From: CALBPI01 sp942491885
GTDB taxonomy: Bacteria > Pseudomonadota > Gammaproteobacteria > Steroidobacterales > Woeseiaceae
Assembly: GCA_942491885.1 (NCBI GenBank)
Contig: CALOCQ010000002.1
Coordinates: forward strand, 434,001-498,000
DNA: 64,000 nucleotides
Reading direction: 5' to 3'
The position numbers and the translations under genes were made by a program. The notes under the pieces were generated by a model. It had not been told where the DNA came from. It worked only from the letters and a program-made list of their open reading frames with translations, and ran no database searches. Position 1 is the stretch's first letter. Each line of letters begins with the position of its first letter. Below, piece by piece: positions 27,230 through 34,769 of this stretch.

Positions 27230-27334
27230 GTGCTCCGCCTTTATCCACCCTTCTTGCTAGCGACAGGCGGCCGACAAAGTTGAGTCCCGCAGGGCGCACT
27301 GGCAAGTAACGAACGGCGGCCGCACAATGCAGGC

Positions 27335-28465
27335 ATGGGAGACACCAGCAACCTGGATATCAGCTGGCGCAGCGCCCTCTTGCTGGCGCTTGTGGTGCCG
27401 CTTATGGCCTCGATCGTCGTGTTGTGGTGGCGTGACGTGGAGCGCACCGCAGGACGCTACCTCGGGCTTATGCTGCTCGTGTACTGCGCCGGGATGATGC
27501 CGCAGATCCTCGGCTTTGCGAACTTCTATCAGGTGTGGCCCGGGCTGACCTTCGCTCCCTTCGATCTGGAGCTGCTGCTCGGGCCGGCCATCTACCTGCA
27601 TGTCTGGTATTTGACACAGAGAACAGCAGCGGGCTGGCGCGCCTGGTTGCTGGTCTTTCCGGTTGTGCAGATCTGCTATTACCTCTGGGCCTTTCTGTTG
27701 ATCGGCGACTATCGCGCCAAGTGGGACTATGCCGCCGCCTTTCACAGTCCTTACGTTGTGCCCGCGGAGGCCGCGATCGCGATCGTGCTCGCACTGGGCT
27801 GCGCCATCGCGAGTTGGCGACTGATCCAGCGTTATCGGCAATACCTGAACTCAACGCAATCAACTGCACTCGAGTTTGATCCGAGCTGGCTCAGACGACT
27901 GCTAACAGTCATTCCCGTTCTCCTGTCGCTGTGGGCAATACTGACCGTCGTCGATCAGTTCGTTACGCCGATCAGTTATGGCGGCGAGTTCCCGGTCTAT
28001 GTCCTGATCGGCGCGCTACTGCTGTGGACGACACTGGAAGCCTTGTCTCGCATCCGCACACCGTTCCCGAAAATGCCAAGTGCGGACACGCCCGGCGCGA
28101 CCGCCGAACCGGCAACGCGCGACTGGAAAGCCGAAGGCAAATCACTTGATCAACAATTACGTCACGAACAGTGGTATCTCAACAGCGCTTTGTCGCTGCG
28201 CGATGTCGCCCGCCTCGTGGGCAGCAACGAAAGCTATATCTCGCGTGCCATCAACACCGGACTCGGCATCAACTTCAACCAATTCGTCAATCTTGCCCGG
28301 GTTCAACACGCCAAAGCACTGATGAGCGAATCGCCGAACCAGAACCTTCTCGACATTGCCGCCGACAGCGGCTTCAACTCAAAGGCCACATTCAACCGCG
28401 TATTCAAGCTGCTGACAGGTGAGCCGCCATCACGCTTCCGCGCAAACCAGGCTCAGCAGCCCTGA
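27335..28465 (+). CDS. AraC-family regulator with N-terminal membrane domain
   Basis: 376 residues. The first 240 contain about seven membrane helices (ALLLALVVPLMASIVVLWW first, VLIGALLLWTTLEALS last), giving an integral membrane sensor. After a linker with many Pro and Ala, the C-terminal AraC domain follows: YLNSALSLRDVARLVGSNESYISRAINT is the first helix-turn-helix region and NLLDIAADSGFNSKATFNRVFK the second (quoted only to show the two motifs). The protein probably binds DNA from the membrane. The S41 peptidase gene follows 102 bp downstream with strong dyads between, a natural target. Confidence 0.9.
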   Translation: MGDTSNLDISWRSALLLALVVPLMASIVVLWWRDVERTAGRYLGLMLLVYCAGMMPQILGFANFYQVWPGLTFAPFDLELLLGPAIYLHVWYLTQRTAAGWRAWLLVFPVVQICYYLWAFLLIGDYRAKWDYAAAFHSPYVVPAEAAIAIVLALGCAIASWRLIQRYRQYLNSTQSTALEFDPSWLRRLLTVIPVLLSLWAILTVVDQFVTPISYGGEFPVYVLIGALLLWTTLEALSRIRTPFPKMPSADTPGATAEPATRDWKAEGKSLDQQLRHEQWYLNSALSLRDVARLVGSNESYISRAINTGLGINFNQFVNLARVQHAKALMSESPNQNLLDIAADSGFNSKATFNRVFKLLTGEPPSRFRANQAQQP

Positions 28466-28467
28466 CA

Positions 28468-28515
28468 GACGTCTCAAATCATGTAAATGATTGAAATTCC
28501 GAGGTTTGAGACGAC
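28468..28515. promoter_or_regulatory. Nested inverted repeats between the AraC and S41 genes
   Basis: Outer arms GACGTCTCAAA (28468-28478) and TTTGAGACGAC (28505-28515) match at 10 of 11 positions across a 26-bp gap. Between them lies AATCAT-GTAA-ATGATT (28477-28492), a perfect 6-bp palindrome. They start 3 bp after the AraC stop and end 53 bp before the peptidase start. This is probably an operator region. No T tract follows, which argues against a terminator. Confidence 0.45.
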
Positions 28516-28567
28516 GTCGCGGGCCGTCCGGCCCATTCTGGTTGCCACAGTCACTGGAGCAACCCGT

Positions 28568-30067
28568 ATGAAACTTTCCGCCCTAGCCCTCTCCCTCGCC
28601 TTGTTAATTGTCAGTGGCTGCGCCGCCGACGGTCCGGCCGAGGGACCACCGAAACGCCTGTCGGCCGAAACTGTGGCGAACGATATCGCCATTGCCCGCG
28701 ACGCATTCGAGCGCGTACATGCCGGCTACACGCGCTACACCGACGCGGCGACCCTGTCCGCGGGCTGGGATGCCATCGTCGCACGCGCCAATGCCGAGGA
28801 CGGCATGATGGCCAGCGACCTGTATCTTGAAGTTCAGGCGGTGCTTGCGTTGATTCGCTGTGACCACACCAAGGCGAACCTTGCGACCTACCATCGCAAG
28901 TGGCGCGACAAGCTGCCGACGTTTTTGCCAATAGTTTGGGACGTCTACGATTCGCGCGCATTTGTCACGCAAGATGCACCAGCGGCGGGTCTCGAACGCG
29001 GCGACGAGATTCTCGCAATCGATGGAGAGGCAATGAAATCCCTGATCGACCGTTTTGCACCACTGGTGCCGGTTGACGGATACACAGAGCACGCACGCAG
29101 CGGCGAGCTGAGCTACTCGGTTGAACTAAGAGGCGGTGCGATCGAACACTTTCTCGCCGTCGAGCGCACACCGAACCCCAGCGCCACGCTATCGATTCGA
29201 AGCAACGGCGAGGCACCACGAGAGGTCTCGGTAGCACGCATCAACTTCGGGGACTACACGGAGATGCAACGCGAGGCACGGGACTGGCGGCGCGAATTTT
29301 CCGAGGCTGTGCGCTGGGAGCGTATTGGCGACAACGCGGCCTATCTCGCCGTCGATACGTTCGTCAATTACAGAAACCCCGCGGATCCTGCGGAAATGTT
29401 TGATCCGATCTTTGCAGCGCTGAACGACGAGAACCGGGATACGCTGATTCTGGACCTGCGTAACAACGGCGGCGGCTCCAACGAGCCGATGGCTGCGCTG
29501 CTGGCACGACTGATCGACGCCCCGACATCGCTGGCGAAAGACATCCGCGTACGCACGATCGATTTCGATACGTTCAAGCCTTACGCCAGCACATGGAATC
29601 AGGAAGCACTGAATCCAAAAGCAGAGTGGTTTGACAAGAACAGCGACGGCACCCTGAGTATTCGACCAGAGATAGGCAATCCGTACGAAGACGTATTGCC
29701 GGCCGACATCACCTTCGGCGGACAACTGATTGTGCTCATCGGTACCGGAAATTCATCCGGCTCAACGCTGCTGATCGCCAAGCTAAAAGACCTGGGTCGC
29801 GCCACGTTGGTCGGCATGCCGACCGGTGGCAGCGCAGAAGGGCCGACCGCCGGCGTGATCTTCTTTCTTAAACTGCCGGGGAGTGAGCTGCGGCTGCGCC
29901 TGCCGGTACAGCGGATCTACAACGCAATTGGCGAGTTTCGCGAAGGCTGGGGGATCAGCCCGGATATTGATGCCACGCCCACGCTTGAGCAGTGGTTAGC
30001 CGGCGAGGACATTGCGCTTGAGCGCGCCATCGCCTTGATTGGATCGGATCAAGCAGGCAGCGAATAG
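28568..30067 (+). CDS. S41-family (C-terminal processing type) peptidase, lipoprotein
   Basis: 499 residues from the ATG at 28568, chosen because it starts a lipoprotein signal (MKLSALALSLALLIVSGC); the frame to 28487 lies inside the dyad region. Mature domains are an N-terminal helical part (about 30-130), a PDZ-like segment with AAGLERGDEILAIDGEAM, and the tail-specific protease domain with LILDLRNNGGGSNEP and the nucleophile Ser in GTGNSSGSTLLIAKL (near residue 397). A basic residue for the Ser/Lys dyad would be the Lys in LIAKLKDL. Periplasmic, lipid-anchored. It is probably controlled by the membrane AraC regulator upstream. Confidence 0.9.
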   Translation: MKLSALALSLALLIVSGCAADGPAEGPPKRLSAETVANDIAIARDAFERVHAGYTRYTDAATLSAGWDAIVARANAEDGMMASDLYLEVQAVLALIRCDHTKANLATYHRKWRDKLPTFLPIVWDVYDSRAFVTQDAPAAGLERGDEILAIDGEAMKSLIDRFAPLVPVDGYTEHARSGELSYSVELRGGAIEHFLAVERTPNPSATLSIRSNGEAPREVSVARINFGDYTEMQREARDWRREFSEAVRWERIGDNAAYLAVDTFVNYRNPADPAEMFDPIFAALNDENRDTLILDLRNNGGGSNEPMAALLARLIDAPTSLAKDIRVRTIDFDTFKPYASTWNQEALNPKAEWFDKNSDGTLSIRPEIGNPYEDVLPADITFGGQLIVLIGTGNSSGSTLLIAKLKDLGRATLVGMPTGGSAEGPTAGVIFFLKLPGSELRLRLPVQRIYNAIGEFREGWGISPDIDATPTLEQWLAGEDIALERAIALIGSDQAGSE

Positions 30068-30076
30068 CGCAACTTT

Positions 30077-30105
30077 TAGCCCGGCCCGCATCGTTGGCCG
30101 GGCTA
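30077..30105. terminator. GC-rich hairpin between convergent genes
   Basis: TAGCCCGGCC and GGCCGGGCTA form a perfect 10-bp stem with a 9-nt loop, between the S41 peptidase and the convergent kinase gene (its stop codon lies in the right arm). Neither side has a proper T tract (ACAAAAC to the right, AAAAGTT read on the other strand), so it may serve as a bidirectional transcript end or RNA-stability hairpin rather than a classical terminator. Confidence 0.35.
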
Positions 30106-30972
30106 CAAAACGCCACGCATGATCGCGCAGGCCTGAGATCCGTAACCGCCACCAAACAGATTCAGGTGGTTCAACACGTGGTAGAGCCGGTACAACGGCT
30201 CTCGTTGACGAGCGCCCGCGGGCAACGGCCATGCCTCGTCATAGGCGTCATAAAAAGCGCGACCGAAGCCACCGAACAAACGCGTCATCGCCAGATCGGT
30301 CTCGCGGTCACCGTAGTAGACCGCCGGGTCGAAAACCACCGGCGCGCCATCGCAGGCGGCCCAGTTGCCGCCCCACAGATCGCCATGCAGCAGCGAAGGT
30401 GGCGGTCGATGATCGGCCAGCAATGCCGGCAGCGCCCGTAGCAGCGACGTACCCAGTGTCTGCAGCTCGCCGCCAAACCCTTTCGACGCCGCCAGGCGCA
30501 ATTGAAAACCCAGGCGATGCTCGGCGAAGAATGCGGCCCAATCGTCGCTGCGTGTATTGCACTGCGGCGTCGCGCCGATGAAGTTGTCGCGCTGCCAACC
30601 GAACTGCGCTGCGGACGTGCGGTGCAATTGCGCCAGCGCTTCGCCGAGTCGTCGCTCGGCCACCGCCGTCGCCGCGCCGAACGTCAGCCATTCGAGCGCC
30701 AGATAGGACACGTTGCCTGCCGTACCGGTTGCCAGCACGCTCGGGACACGAATGGCGCGCGCATCCGCCAGCTCCGCGAGGCCTTCGGCTTCCGCCGCGA
30801 ACATCTCTTGTGACGCCGCCGTACCCGTCTTGAGAAATATCGGACCGCTCTCGGTTTCGACGCGCCAGGCGGCACTGATGTCACCACCGCCGACCGACGT
30901 CGGTGCAACGTTGTCAGGCACGCGAATCGCATGCTGTCGCAACGCCGCCGCAATGCCGGACCAGCCATTCAT
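30103..30972 (-). CDS. Fructosamine kinase family protein
   Basis: 289 residues from the ATG at 30972. The open frame reaches 31410, but the extra 146 codons cross the promoter region of the divergent gene and show no homology. Family marks are GGDISAAWRVET near the N-terminus, the ATP-binding Lys in FLKTG, GWQRDNFIGATPQ, the catalytic loop LLHGDLWGGNWA, and DPAVYYGDRETDLAM. These kinases phosphorylate ketosamines on glycated proteins or ribuloselysine, leading to spontaneous deglycation. It stands alone, facing away from the PA2779 gene. Confidence 0.93.
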   Translation of the reverse strand: MNGWSGIAAALRQHAIRVPDNVAPTSVGGGDISAAWRVETESGPIFLKTGTAASQEMFAAEAEGLAELADARAIRVPSVLATGTAGNVSYLALEWLTFGAATAVAERRLGEALAQLHRTSAAQFGWQRDNFIGATPQCNTRSDDWAAFFAEHRLGFQLRLAASKGFGGELQTLGTSLLRALPALLADHRPPPSLLHGDLWGGNWAACDGAPVVFDPAVYYGDRETDLAMTRLFGGFGRAFYDAYDEAWPLPAGARQREPLYRLYHVLNHLNLFGGGYGSQACAIMRGVL

Positions 30973-31173
30973 GCTGTCAGCAGGCCCGCGCAGCCGAATA
31001 TGGGCACGGGCAAGAGTACGACCAGCATCATCCGCAATCGTAAATTCATCAACATATCCTACCGCAAGCTGCCCGTTCTTATGCCCGGTGCCGGGCACGA
31101 TTGTCCGGCCCTCTGCGAAAAATGACGACGCCAATGCTACAATTAGCCACAGAATTTCAAGAGGTACACACCG

Positions 31174-31557
31174 ATGCATGATCACACTTTTTCCCGATGG
31201 GTCGTCGTTCTCGTCTCCGTCGCGCTGGTTTCGCTGAGCCTTGCCCAGACCGCCGGTGCCGGCATCATCAGTACTCAGCAGGTGCTGCAGGATAACGAGC
31301 GGCAAACGATGGTCTCGCGTATCAAGGCCAACCTCGCCGAGGAATCCGTCGCGAGTCAGTTGGCGGCCTTGGGTGTCAGCACAGACCTGATCGATGCGCG
31401 TATAGATCAATTAACGACGACCGAACTGGTCCGGCTTGATACGACCCTGCAATCCGAAGTCGCCGGCGCCGACGCCGTTTCGATCATCGGCGCGGTATTC
31501 ATCGTGTTACTGGTCCTTGAAGTTGTCGGTGTAATAGATATTTTCAAGGGCGTCTGA
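31174..31557 (+). CDS. PA2779-family small membrane protein (DUF6627)
   Basis: 127 residues. A signal peptide (ends near AQTAGAGIIS) is followed by a helical middle with QQVLQDNERQTMVSRIKANLAEE and LAALGVSTDLIDARIDQLT, and a C-terminal membrane helix (AVFIVLLVLEVVGVIDIF). This matches the PA2779 family, which is found next to PA2778-type peptidases; its role is unknown. A good -10 box TACAAT lies at 31138-31143 and a GAGGT ribosome binding site precedes the start. A terminator-like hairpin follows 34 bp after the stop. Confidence 0.85.
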   Translation: MHDHTFSRWVVVLVSVALVSLSLAQTAGAGIISTQQVLQDNERQTMVSRIKANLAEESVASQLAALGVSTDLIDARIDQLTTTELVRLDTTLQSEVAGADAVSIIGAVFIVLLVLEVVGVIDIFKGV

Positions 31558-31567
31558 CGCCGCAGCC

Positions 31568-32542
31568 ATGTCGCGCTCGCGCAGACACATAAGCCTGACC
31601 TTGTTCGACAAGGCCAGGCTTTTTCTTGTCACGACATTGCTCGCGGTACTGAGCGGTTGTGCAAGCTTCCCTGCCGCGGTCAGTCAGCTGGATGCACCCG
31701 GCACCGTCGCGCTCGATGACACGCCTTTTTTTCCACAGGAACGCTTCCAATGCGGGCCGGCAGCGCTGGCCACAATTCTTAATGCCAGCGGACTAAGTGC
31801 GACGCCAGACCAACTCGTGGCGCGGGTCTACATCCCCGAAAAACGCGGTAGCATCCGCACCGAAATGATCGCAGCCGTCAGGCAGAATGACCGTCTGCCC
31901 TATCCGGTCAACGCTACATTACAGACCATCGCCGACGAATTGAACGCAGGCAGGCCAGTGCTGATCCTGCAAAACCTCGGACTGTCCTGGTACCCGCGCT
32001 GGCACTATGCCGTGGTCATCGGCTACGACGCGGATGCGGATGAATGGCTGCTTCGGTCCGGGCTTGATGCGGTGCGGCGTACGCCAACAAAGGTGTTGCT
32101 GCATACGTGGCGGCGTAGCGATTACTGGGGCATTGTCGCGTTGCGCGCGAGTGAGCTGCCAACCAGCGTTAATCCGGTCGTTTATGCAAACGTCATCAGC
32201 ACGCTTGAACAAACCGGCCGGCAAGCGACAGCGGATGTCGCGTGGCAAACACTGGCGGACGCCTTCCCTGATTTCGCAATCGGTTTGCTAGGGCGCGCAA
32301 ACTCTGCGCTCGCACTCGACGATTTACAAATGGCCGCCGACTATTTCCAGGCCGCCATCGCGGCTGACCCGGCAATGCATGCCGCGCGCAATAATCTGGC
32401 GATGACGCAACTGATGATGGGCAATGCTGCACAGGCGTTAACCACCATTCGTCTGGCAATCGATATTGCCGGGGATACGCATCTAATCGATACACTGCGT
32501 GCGACAGAACAGGAAATCCTCAACGTTATTTCCAGTCGCTAG
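31568..32542 (+). CDS. PA2778-family C39-like cysteine peptidase lipoprotein with TPRs
   Basis: 324 residues. The N-terminus ends in a lipobox (LLAVLSGC, about residue 31). Residues about 55-190 are a papain-like C39-type peptidase: catalytic Cys in RFQCGPAALATIL, His in YPRWHYAVVIGYD, then an Asp in the following segment. The C-terminal part (about 215-315) carries TPR-like helices (AADYFQAAIAADPAMHAARNN). It accompanies the PA2779-type gene, as elsewhere. It starts 10 bp after that gene, and an intrinsic-terminator-like hairpin lies inside its first 20 codons. Confidence 0.87.
   Translation: MSRSRRHISLTLFDKARLFLVTTLLAVLSGCASFPAAVSQLDAPGTVALDDTPFFPQERFQCGPAALATILNASGLSATPDQLVARVYIPEKRGSIRTEMIAAVRQNDRLPYPVNATLQTIADELNAGRPVLILQNLGLSWYPRWHYAVVIGYDADADEWLLRSGLDAVRRTPTKVLLHTWRRSDYWGIVALRASELPTSVNPVVYANVISTLEQTGRQATADVAWQTLADAFPDFAIGLLGRANSALALDDLQMAADYFQAAIAADPAMHAARNNLAMTQLMMGNAAQALTTIRLAIDIAGDTHLIDTLRATEQEILNVISSR
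31591..31626 (+). terminator. Terminator-like hairpin inside the 5' end of the PA2778-type gene
   Basis: Arms AAGCCTGACCTTG (31591-31603) and CAAGGCCAGGCTT (31609-31621) pair at 12 of 13 positions with a TTCGA loop. The run TTTTT (from the end of the arm to 31624) then CTT follows. It has all marks of a Rho-independent terminator, yet lies within codons 8-20 of the downstream gene, so it would act as an attenuator between the two genes. Confidence 0.6.
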
Positions 32543-32586
32543 GCGCCGATTAGAAACGGCAGGGTCAAATATCGGCCCCGCGCCAG

Positions 32587-32928
32587 CTATTTGTCGTCGT
32601 GATGATGGGGGTGGACTTCGCCTTCGTCTTTGCCGTCTTCAGCCTCTTCGTCGGCATGATGATGCTCATGTTCGCTCGAATGACCATCTTCACCATGGTG
32701 ATGCTCATGTTCGCTGCTATGCCCGTCATCGCTATGGTGGTGTTCATGCTCGTTGGCGTGCTCATCGTCGGCATGATGATGCTCGTGCTCGTTGGCGTGG
32801 CCATCCTCACCGTGATGATGTTCGTGATCGCTTGTGTGCGCTTCATCGGCGTAGCTAACAGCAGGCGCGGCCATTGCGAAAAAACTTACGGCGAATGTCA
32901 TTGCGACGAATTTTGAAACACTACACAT
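32587..32928 (-). CDS. Periplasmic histidine-repeat protein, probable metal binder
   Basis: 113 residues. The signal peptide is MCSVSKFVAMTFAVSFFAMA plus APAVSYA. The mature part is almost entirely five 13-residue units of the form EHEHHHxxDxHxx (residues 34-98), then an acidic stretch and a final HPHHHDDK. About a quarter of all residues are His and many others Asp or Glu, as in zinc, nickel or copper buffering proteins. No enzyme or transporter domain is present. A CDF-type metal transporter gene lies about 0.7 kb away, divergent, consistent with a metal homeostasis theme. The strand was chosen by the signal peptide; the opposite frame is a by-product of His codons. Confidence 0.8.
   Translation of the reverse strand: MCSVSKFVAMTFAVSFFAMAAPAVSYADEAHTSDHEHHHGEDGHANEHEHHHADDEHANEHEHHHSDDGHSSEHEHHHGEDGHSSEHEHHHADEEAEDGKDEGEVHPHHHDDK
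32635..32829 (-). repeat. Five tandem 39-bp units coding the His-rich repeats
   Basis: Residues 34-46, 47-59, 60-72, 73-85 and 86-98 of the His-rich protein align as DHEHHHGEDGHAN, EHEHHHADDEHAN, EHEHHHSDDGHSS, EHEHHHGEDGHSS and EHEHHHADEEAED. The in-frame 39-bp period means copy number can change without breaking the protein. Confidence 0.85.
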
Positions 32929-32986
32929 AGCGAAAACGACCTTGTATCCTTAATTGTAAGCAGAGGATGCAACGATCGGGCGCCGA

Positions 32987-33124
32987 ATGAACAGCGGATT
33001 TACTCTAATCATTGTTGCATTCGGATCGGTATGCCTGTGGGTAAAATTCGAAATTAAGTGCTACTGCCGGCGTGTCCTGCCACAGTCAAATGATCAAAAT
33101 GACCGGAAAAAGACTGCCAAATAA
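32987..33124 (+). CDS. Possible 45-residue membrane peptide
   Basis: ATG at 32987 to TAA at 33122-33124. It reads one hydrophobic helix (FTLIIVAFGSVCLWVKF) followed by a Cys/Arg segment (KCYCRRVLP) and a Lys-rich hydrophilic tail ending RKKTAK. The layout is that of a single-span small inner membrane protein with a cytosolic basic tail. No strong ribosome binding site is visible (GGGCG 8 bases upstream). I do not recognise a family, and it could be a chance frame. Confidence 0.35.
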   Translation: MNSGFTLIIVAFGSVCLWVKFEIKCYCRRVLPQSNDQNDRKKTAK

Positions 33125-33135
33125 AAAAGCGCCGG

Positions 33136-33327
33136 CTACTCCTCGTCAACCCAGGTGTTAATGCTCGCGGTATCGGTCGATGAACCTGTCCACAGATAGC
33201 CGTCCGTCCACAGATAGCCGTCCAGGCCCATGATGTAGTAGTCGCCGTTCTCGTCGACATTCGCGCGGCCACCATAGTGACGCTGTCCGGTAATATCCAT
33301 GTTGGCGATGTTCTTCTGGTCACAGGC
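33136..33327 (-). pseudogene. C-terminal tail of a 'GYLWTDGYLWT' secreted peptidase-like gene
   Basis: Reading leftwards, the frame gives DENGDYYIMGLDGYLW, then TDGYLWTGSSTDTASINTWV and a stop after DEE (TAG at 33136-33138). Repeated GYLWTD units close to a TxxxSINxWV end are, as I recall, the C-terminal tail of some gammaproteobacterial subtilisin-like (S8) proteins. No catalytic domain is present: the frame loses sense at about 33328, where the IS3 remnant begins. I read it as the surviving 3' end of a gene cut by the insertion. The family assignment is from memory and tentative. Confidence 0.45.
33188..33223. repeat. Two tandem 18-bp units
   Basis: GTCCACAGATAGCCGTCC occurs at 33188-33205 and again exactly at 33206-33223. 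On the minus strand each unit codes the six-residue motif DGYLWT, so the protein repeat is recent enough to be identical at DNA level. Confidence 0.9.
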
Positions 33328-33328
33328 G

Positions 33329-33542
33329 CGCGGTGTGAAACTTAGCTTTATCCAACCAGGTAAGCCAACGCAGAATGCGTTCGTCGAAAGCTTCAATGCC
33401 CGGCTTCGCGATAGCTGCTTGAATCAGCACTGGTTCAAGTCACTGAGCGAAGCCAGGACGATCATCGAAGCTTGGCGACGCACGACCGCACAGCTCACTC
33501 GACTATCAAGCACCCGCGGTGTTCGAACAACAGGCGGCTTGA
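33329..33542 (+). pseudogene. IS3-family transposase remnant (3' end of orfB)
   Basis: The plus frame reads GVKLSFIQPGKPTQNAFVES then FNARLRDSCLNQHWFKSLSE and ARTIIEAWRR, the C-terminal rve core of IS3 transposases including the catalytic Glu in FVESFN. The frame then breaks near 33480, and the next frame finishes with RPHSSLDYQAPAVFEQQAA and a TGA at 33540-33542. The DDE Asp residues, orfA and both terminal inverted repeats are missing, so only about 210 bp of the element remain and it cannot move. Confidence 0.85.
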
Positions 33543-33661
33543 TTCTATGTATTTGTCTCTCTCGAGGTGGCTAACTCAAAGGGGGAAGATCAGGGCATTG
33601 CCTTGCCTGCAACCAGTGCGGCGACTCGTAGCAAAGGCCAGGCTGCGCTACCCTGCTATTC

Positions 33662-34576
33662 ATGAGTCAGGCACCGTCATCGCACCGCGTATTGTGGGTC
33701 TCGTTCCTCGTCAACGTTTTCGATGTTGTCAGCAATCTTGTCGTTGCGCTGCTAACGGGCAGCGCTGTCGTCTTCTCGGGAATGGCGCAGGGCCTTGCCG
33801 ACAGCCTCGGCTCAGCGCTGCTTGTCGTTGGCCAGCAACGATCAAAGCGCCCGCGCGACGCCAAACATCCTCTCGGCTACGCACGTGAAGCGTTTTTCTG
33901 GGGCCTGCTATCGGCGGTGGTGATGCTCGCCATTGGCGCCGGTCTTTCGGCGTGGCGCGGTTATCGACAGCTAGTCGATCCCAGCCCAATCGAGACCACA
34001 TGGCTGGCACTGGCTGTCGTTGGTGTCGCCGTAGTAACCAATGGCTATGCAGTCAGCCTCACGATTCGCAAGCTTGCCGCTGAAGACGGCAGCCTGCTGG
34101 CAGCGATGCGGAACTCGGATGAGCCGCTACTCAAGAGCGCGCTGCTGCGGGACTCGATCGGTACGTTCACTAGCATCGTCGGTGTTGTCGCATTGATCTT
34201 CTACCAGTTATTCGGGTTGCCGCTATTTGATGCGTTAGGTGCATTGGTGGCGGCAGTGATGATGGTCGTCGCGTCGGTCATTTTACTCGCCCAGGCGCGC
34301 GCACTGATCACTGGTCGCGCGGTATCAGATGAGACGCTGGCGCGTCTTCGCGAGGTTGTCAGCGGTTTAAACGGCGTCGCGGCAGTGAACGAACTTGCTG
34401 CCGTCTACTCGGGCACAAATCAGATACTGCTGGAGGCGGACCTGAATCTCGAAGACGAGCTCGATACGACGCGGATCGAAGCATTGCTGGACTTGCTGGA
34501 GGAGCGCACTCGCGACGTGCTACCTGATCTTGAACGCGTACGGGTTGTTTTGAATCCGGAGCCCAAGCGTGCCTAA
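33662..34576 (+). CDS. Cation diffusion facilitator (CDF) family transporter
   Basis: 304-residue inner membrane protein with about six helices and a C-terminal cytosolic domain (about 215-300). It exports divalent metal ions by proton antiport in this family. Familiar stretches are VNVFDVVSNLVVALLTGSAVVFSG, written across helix 1-2, HPLGYAREAFFWG, and SALLRDSIGTFTSIVG. The helix-2 site reads AQGLADS and the helix-5 site ALLRDS, so the His usually seen in Zn-type CDFs is absent at both places while the Asp is kept. Selectivity may therefore differ from zinc. It lies near the His-rich periplasmic protein, with remnants of an IS element between. Confidence 0.88.
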   Translation: MSQAPSSHRVLWVSFLVNVFDVVSNLVVALLTGSAVVFSGMAQGLADSLGSALLVVGQQRSKRPRDAKHPLGYAREAFFWGLLSAVVMLAIGAGLSAWRGYRQLVDPSPIETTWLALAVVGVAVVTNGYAVSLTIRKLAAEDGSLLAAMRNSDEPLLKSALLRDSIGTFTSIVGVVALIFYQLFGLPLFDALGALVAAVMMVVASVILLAQARALITGRAVSDETLARLREVVSGLNGVAAVNELAAVYSGTNQILLEADLNLEDELDTTRIEALLDLLEERTRDVLPDLERVRVVLNPEPKRA

Positions 34577-34769
34577 GACTTTCCGGCTGCCACCCACTCG
34601 GAAGCAATAGCCGGCCTAACTAATCAGGCGTTGTCGCATAAACCGGTGCTGCGCGCGAGAAGACGCAAAACTGGTCCTCGGGCGCAGCCAGAACGCGCTT
34701 CGGGGCACGAACTCTGTTGGAACACCTAAGAGCAGTTCAAAAGTAGCGTTCTCCGCTCAGCGATATGAA

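Noticed and set aside
30077..30105. Strong GC hairpin as a classical intrinsic terminator
   Set aside because: It is kept only as a low-confidence feature because neither strand has a T tract after the stem.
30973..31410. N-terminal extension of the fructosamine kinase frame by 146 codons
   Set aside because: It would overlap most of the divergent PA2779-type gene and its -10 box, and the translated sequence has no resemblance to kinases; the ATG at 30972 gives the normal family length.
32635..32829. Regular 39-bp repeats as a possible CRISPR array
   Set aside because: Units are directly adjacent without spacers and keep one reading frame; they code the His-rich repeats. No CRISPR array or cas gene is present in the window.
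32599..32916. Plus-strand frame of 105 codons rich in Met, Val and Phe, looking like a membrane protein
   Set aside because: It is the complement of CAT/CAC histidine codons of the His-rich gene (ATG and GTG on the other strand). The minus strand has a signal peptide and a clean 13-residue periodicity; the plus frame has neither.
33329..33542. Active insertion sequence
   Set aside because: Only the last part of orfB remains, with a frame break near 33480 and no terminal inverted repeats or upstream catalytic residues.
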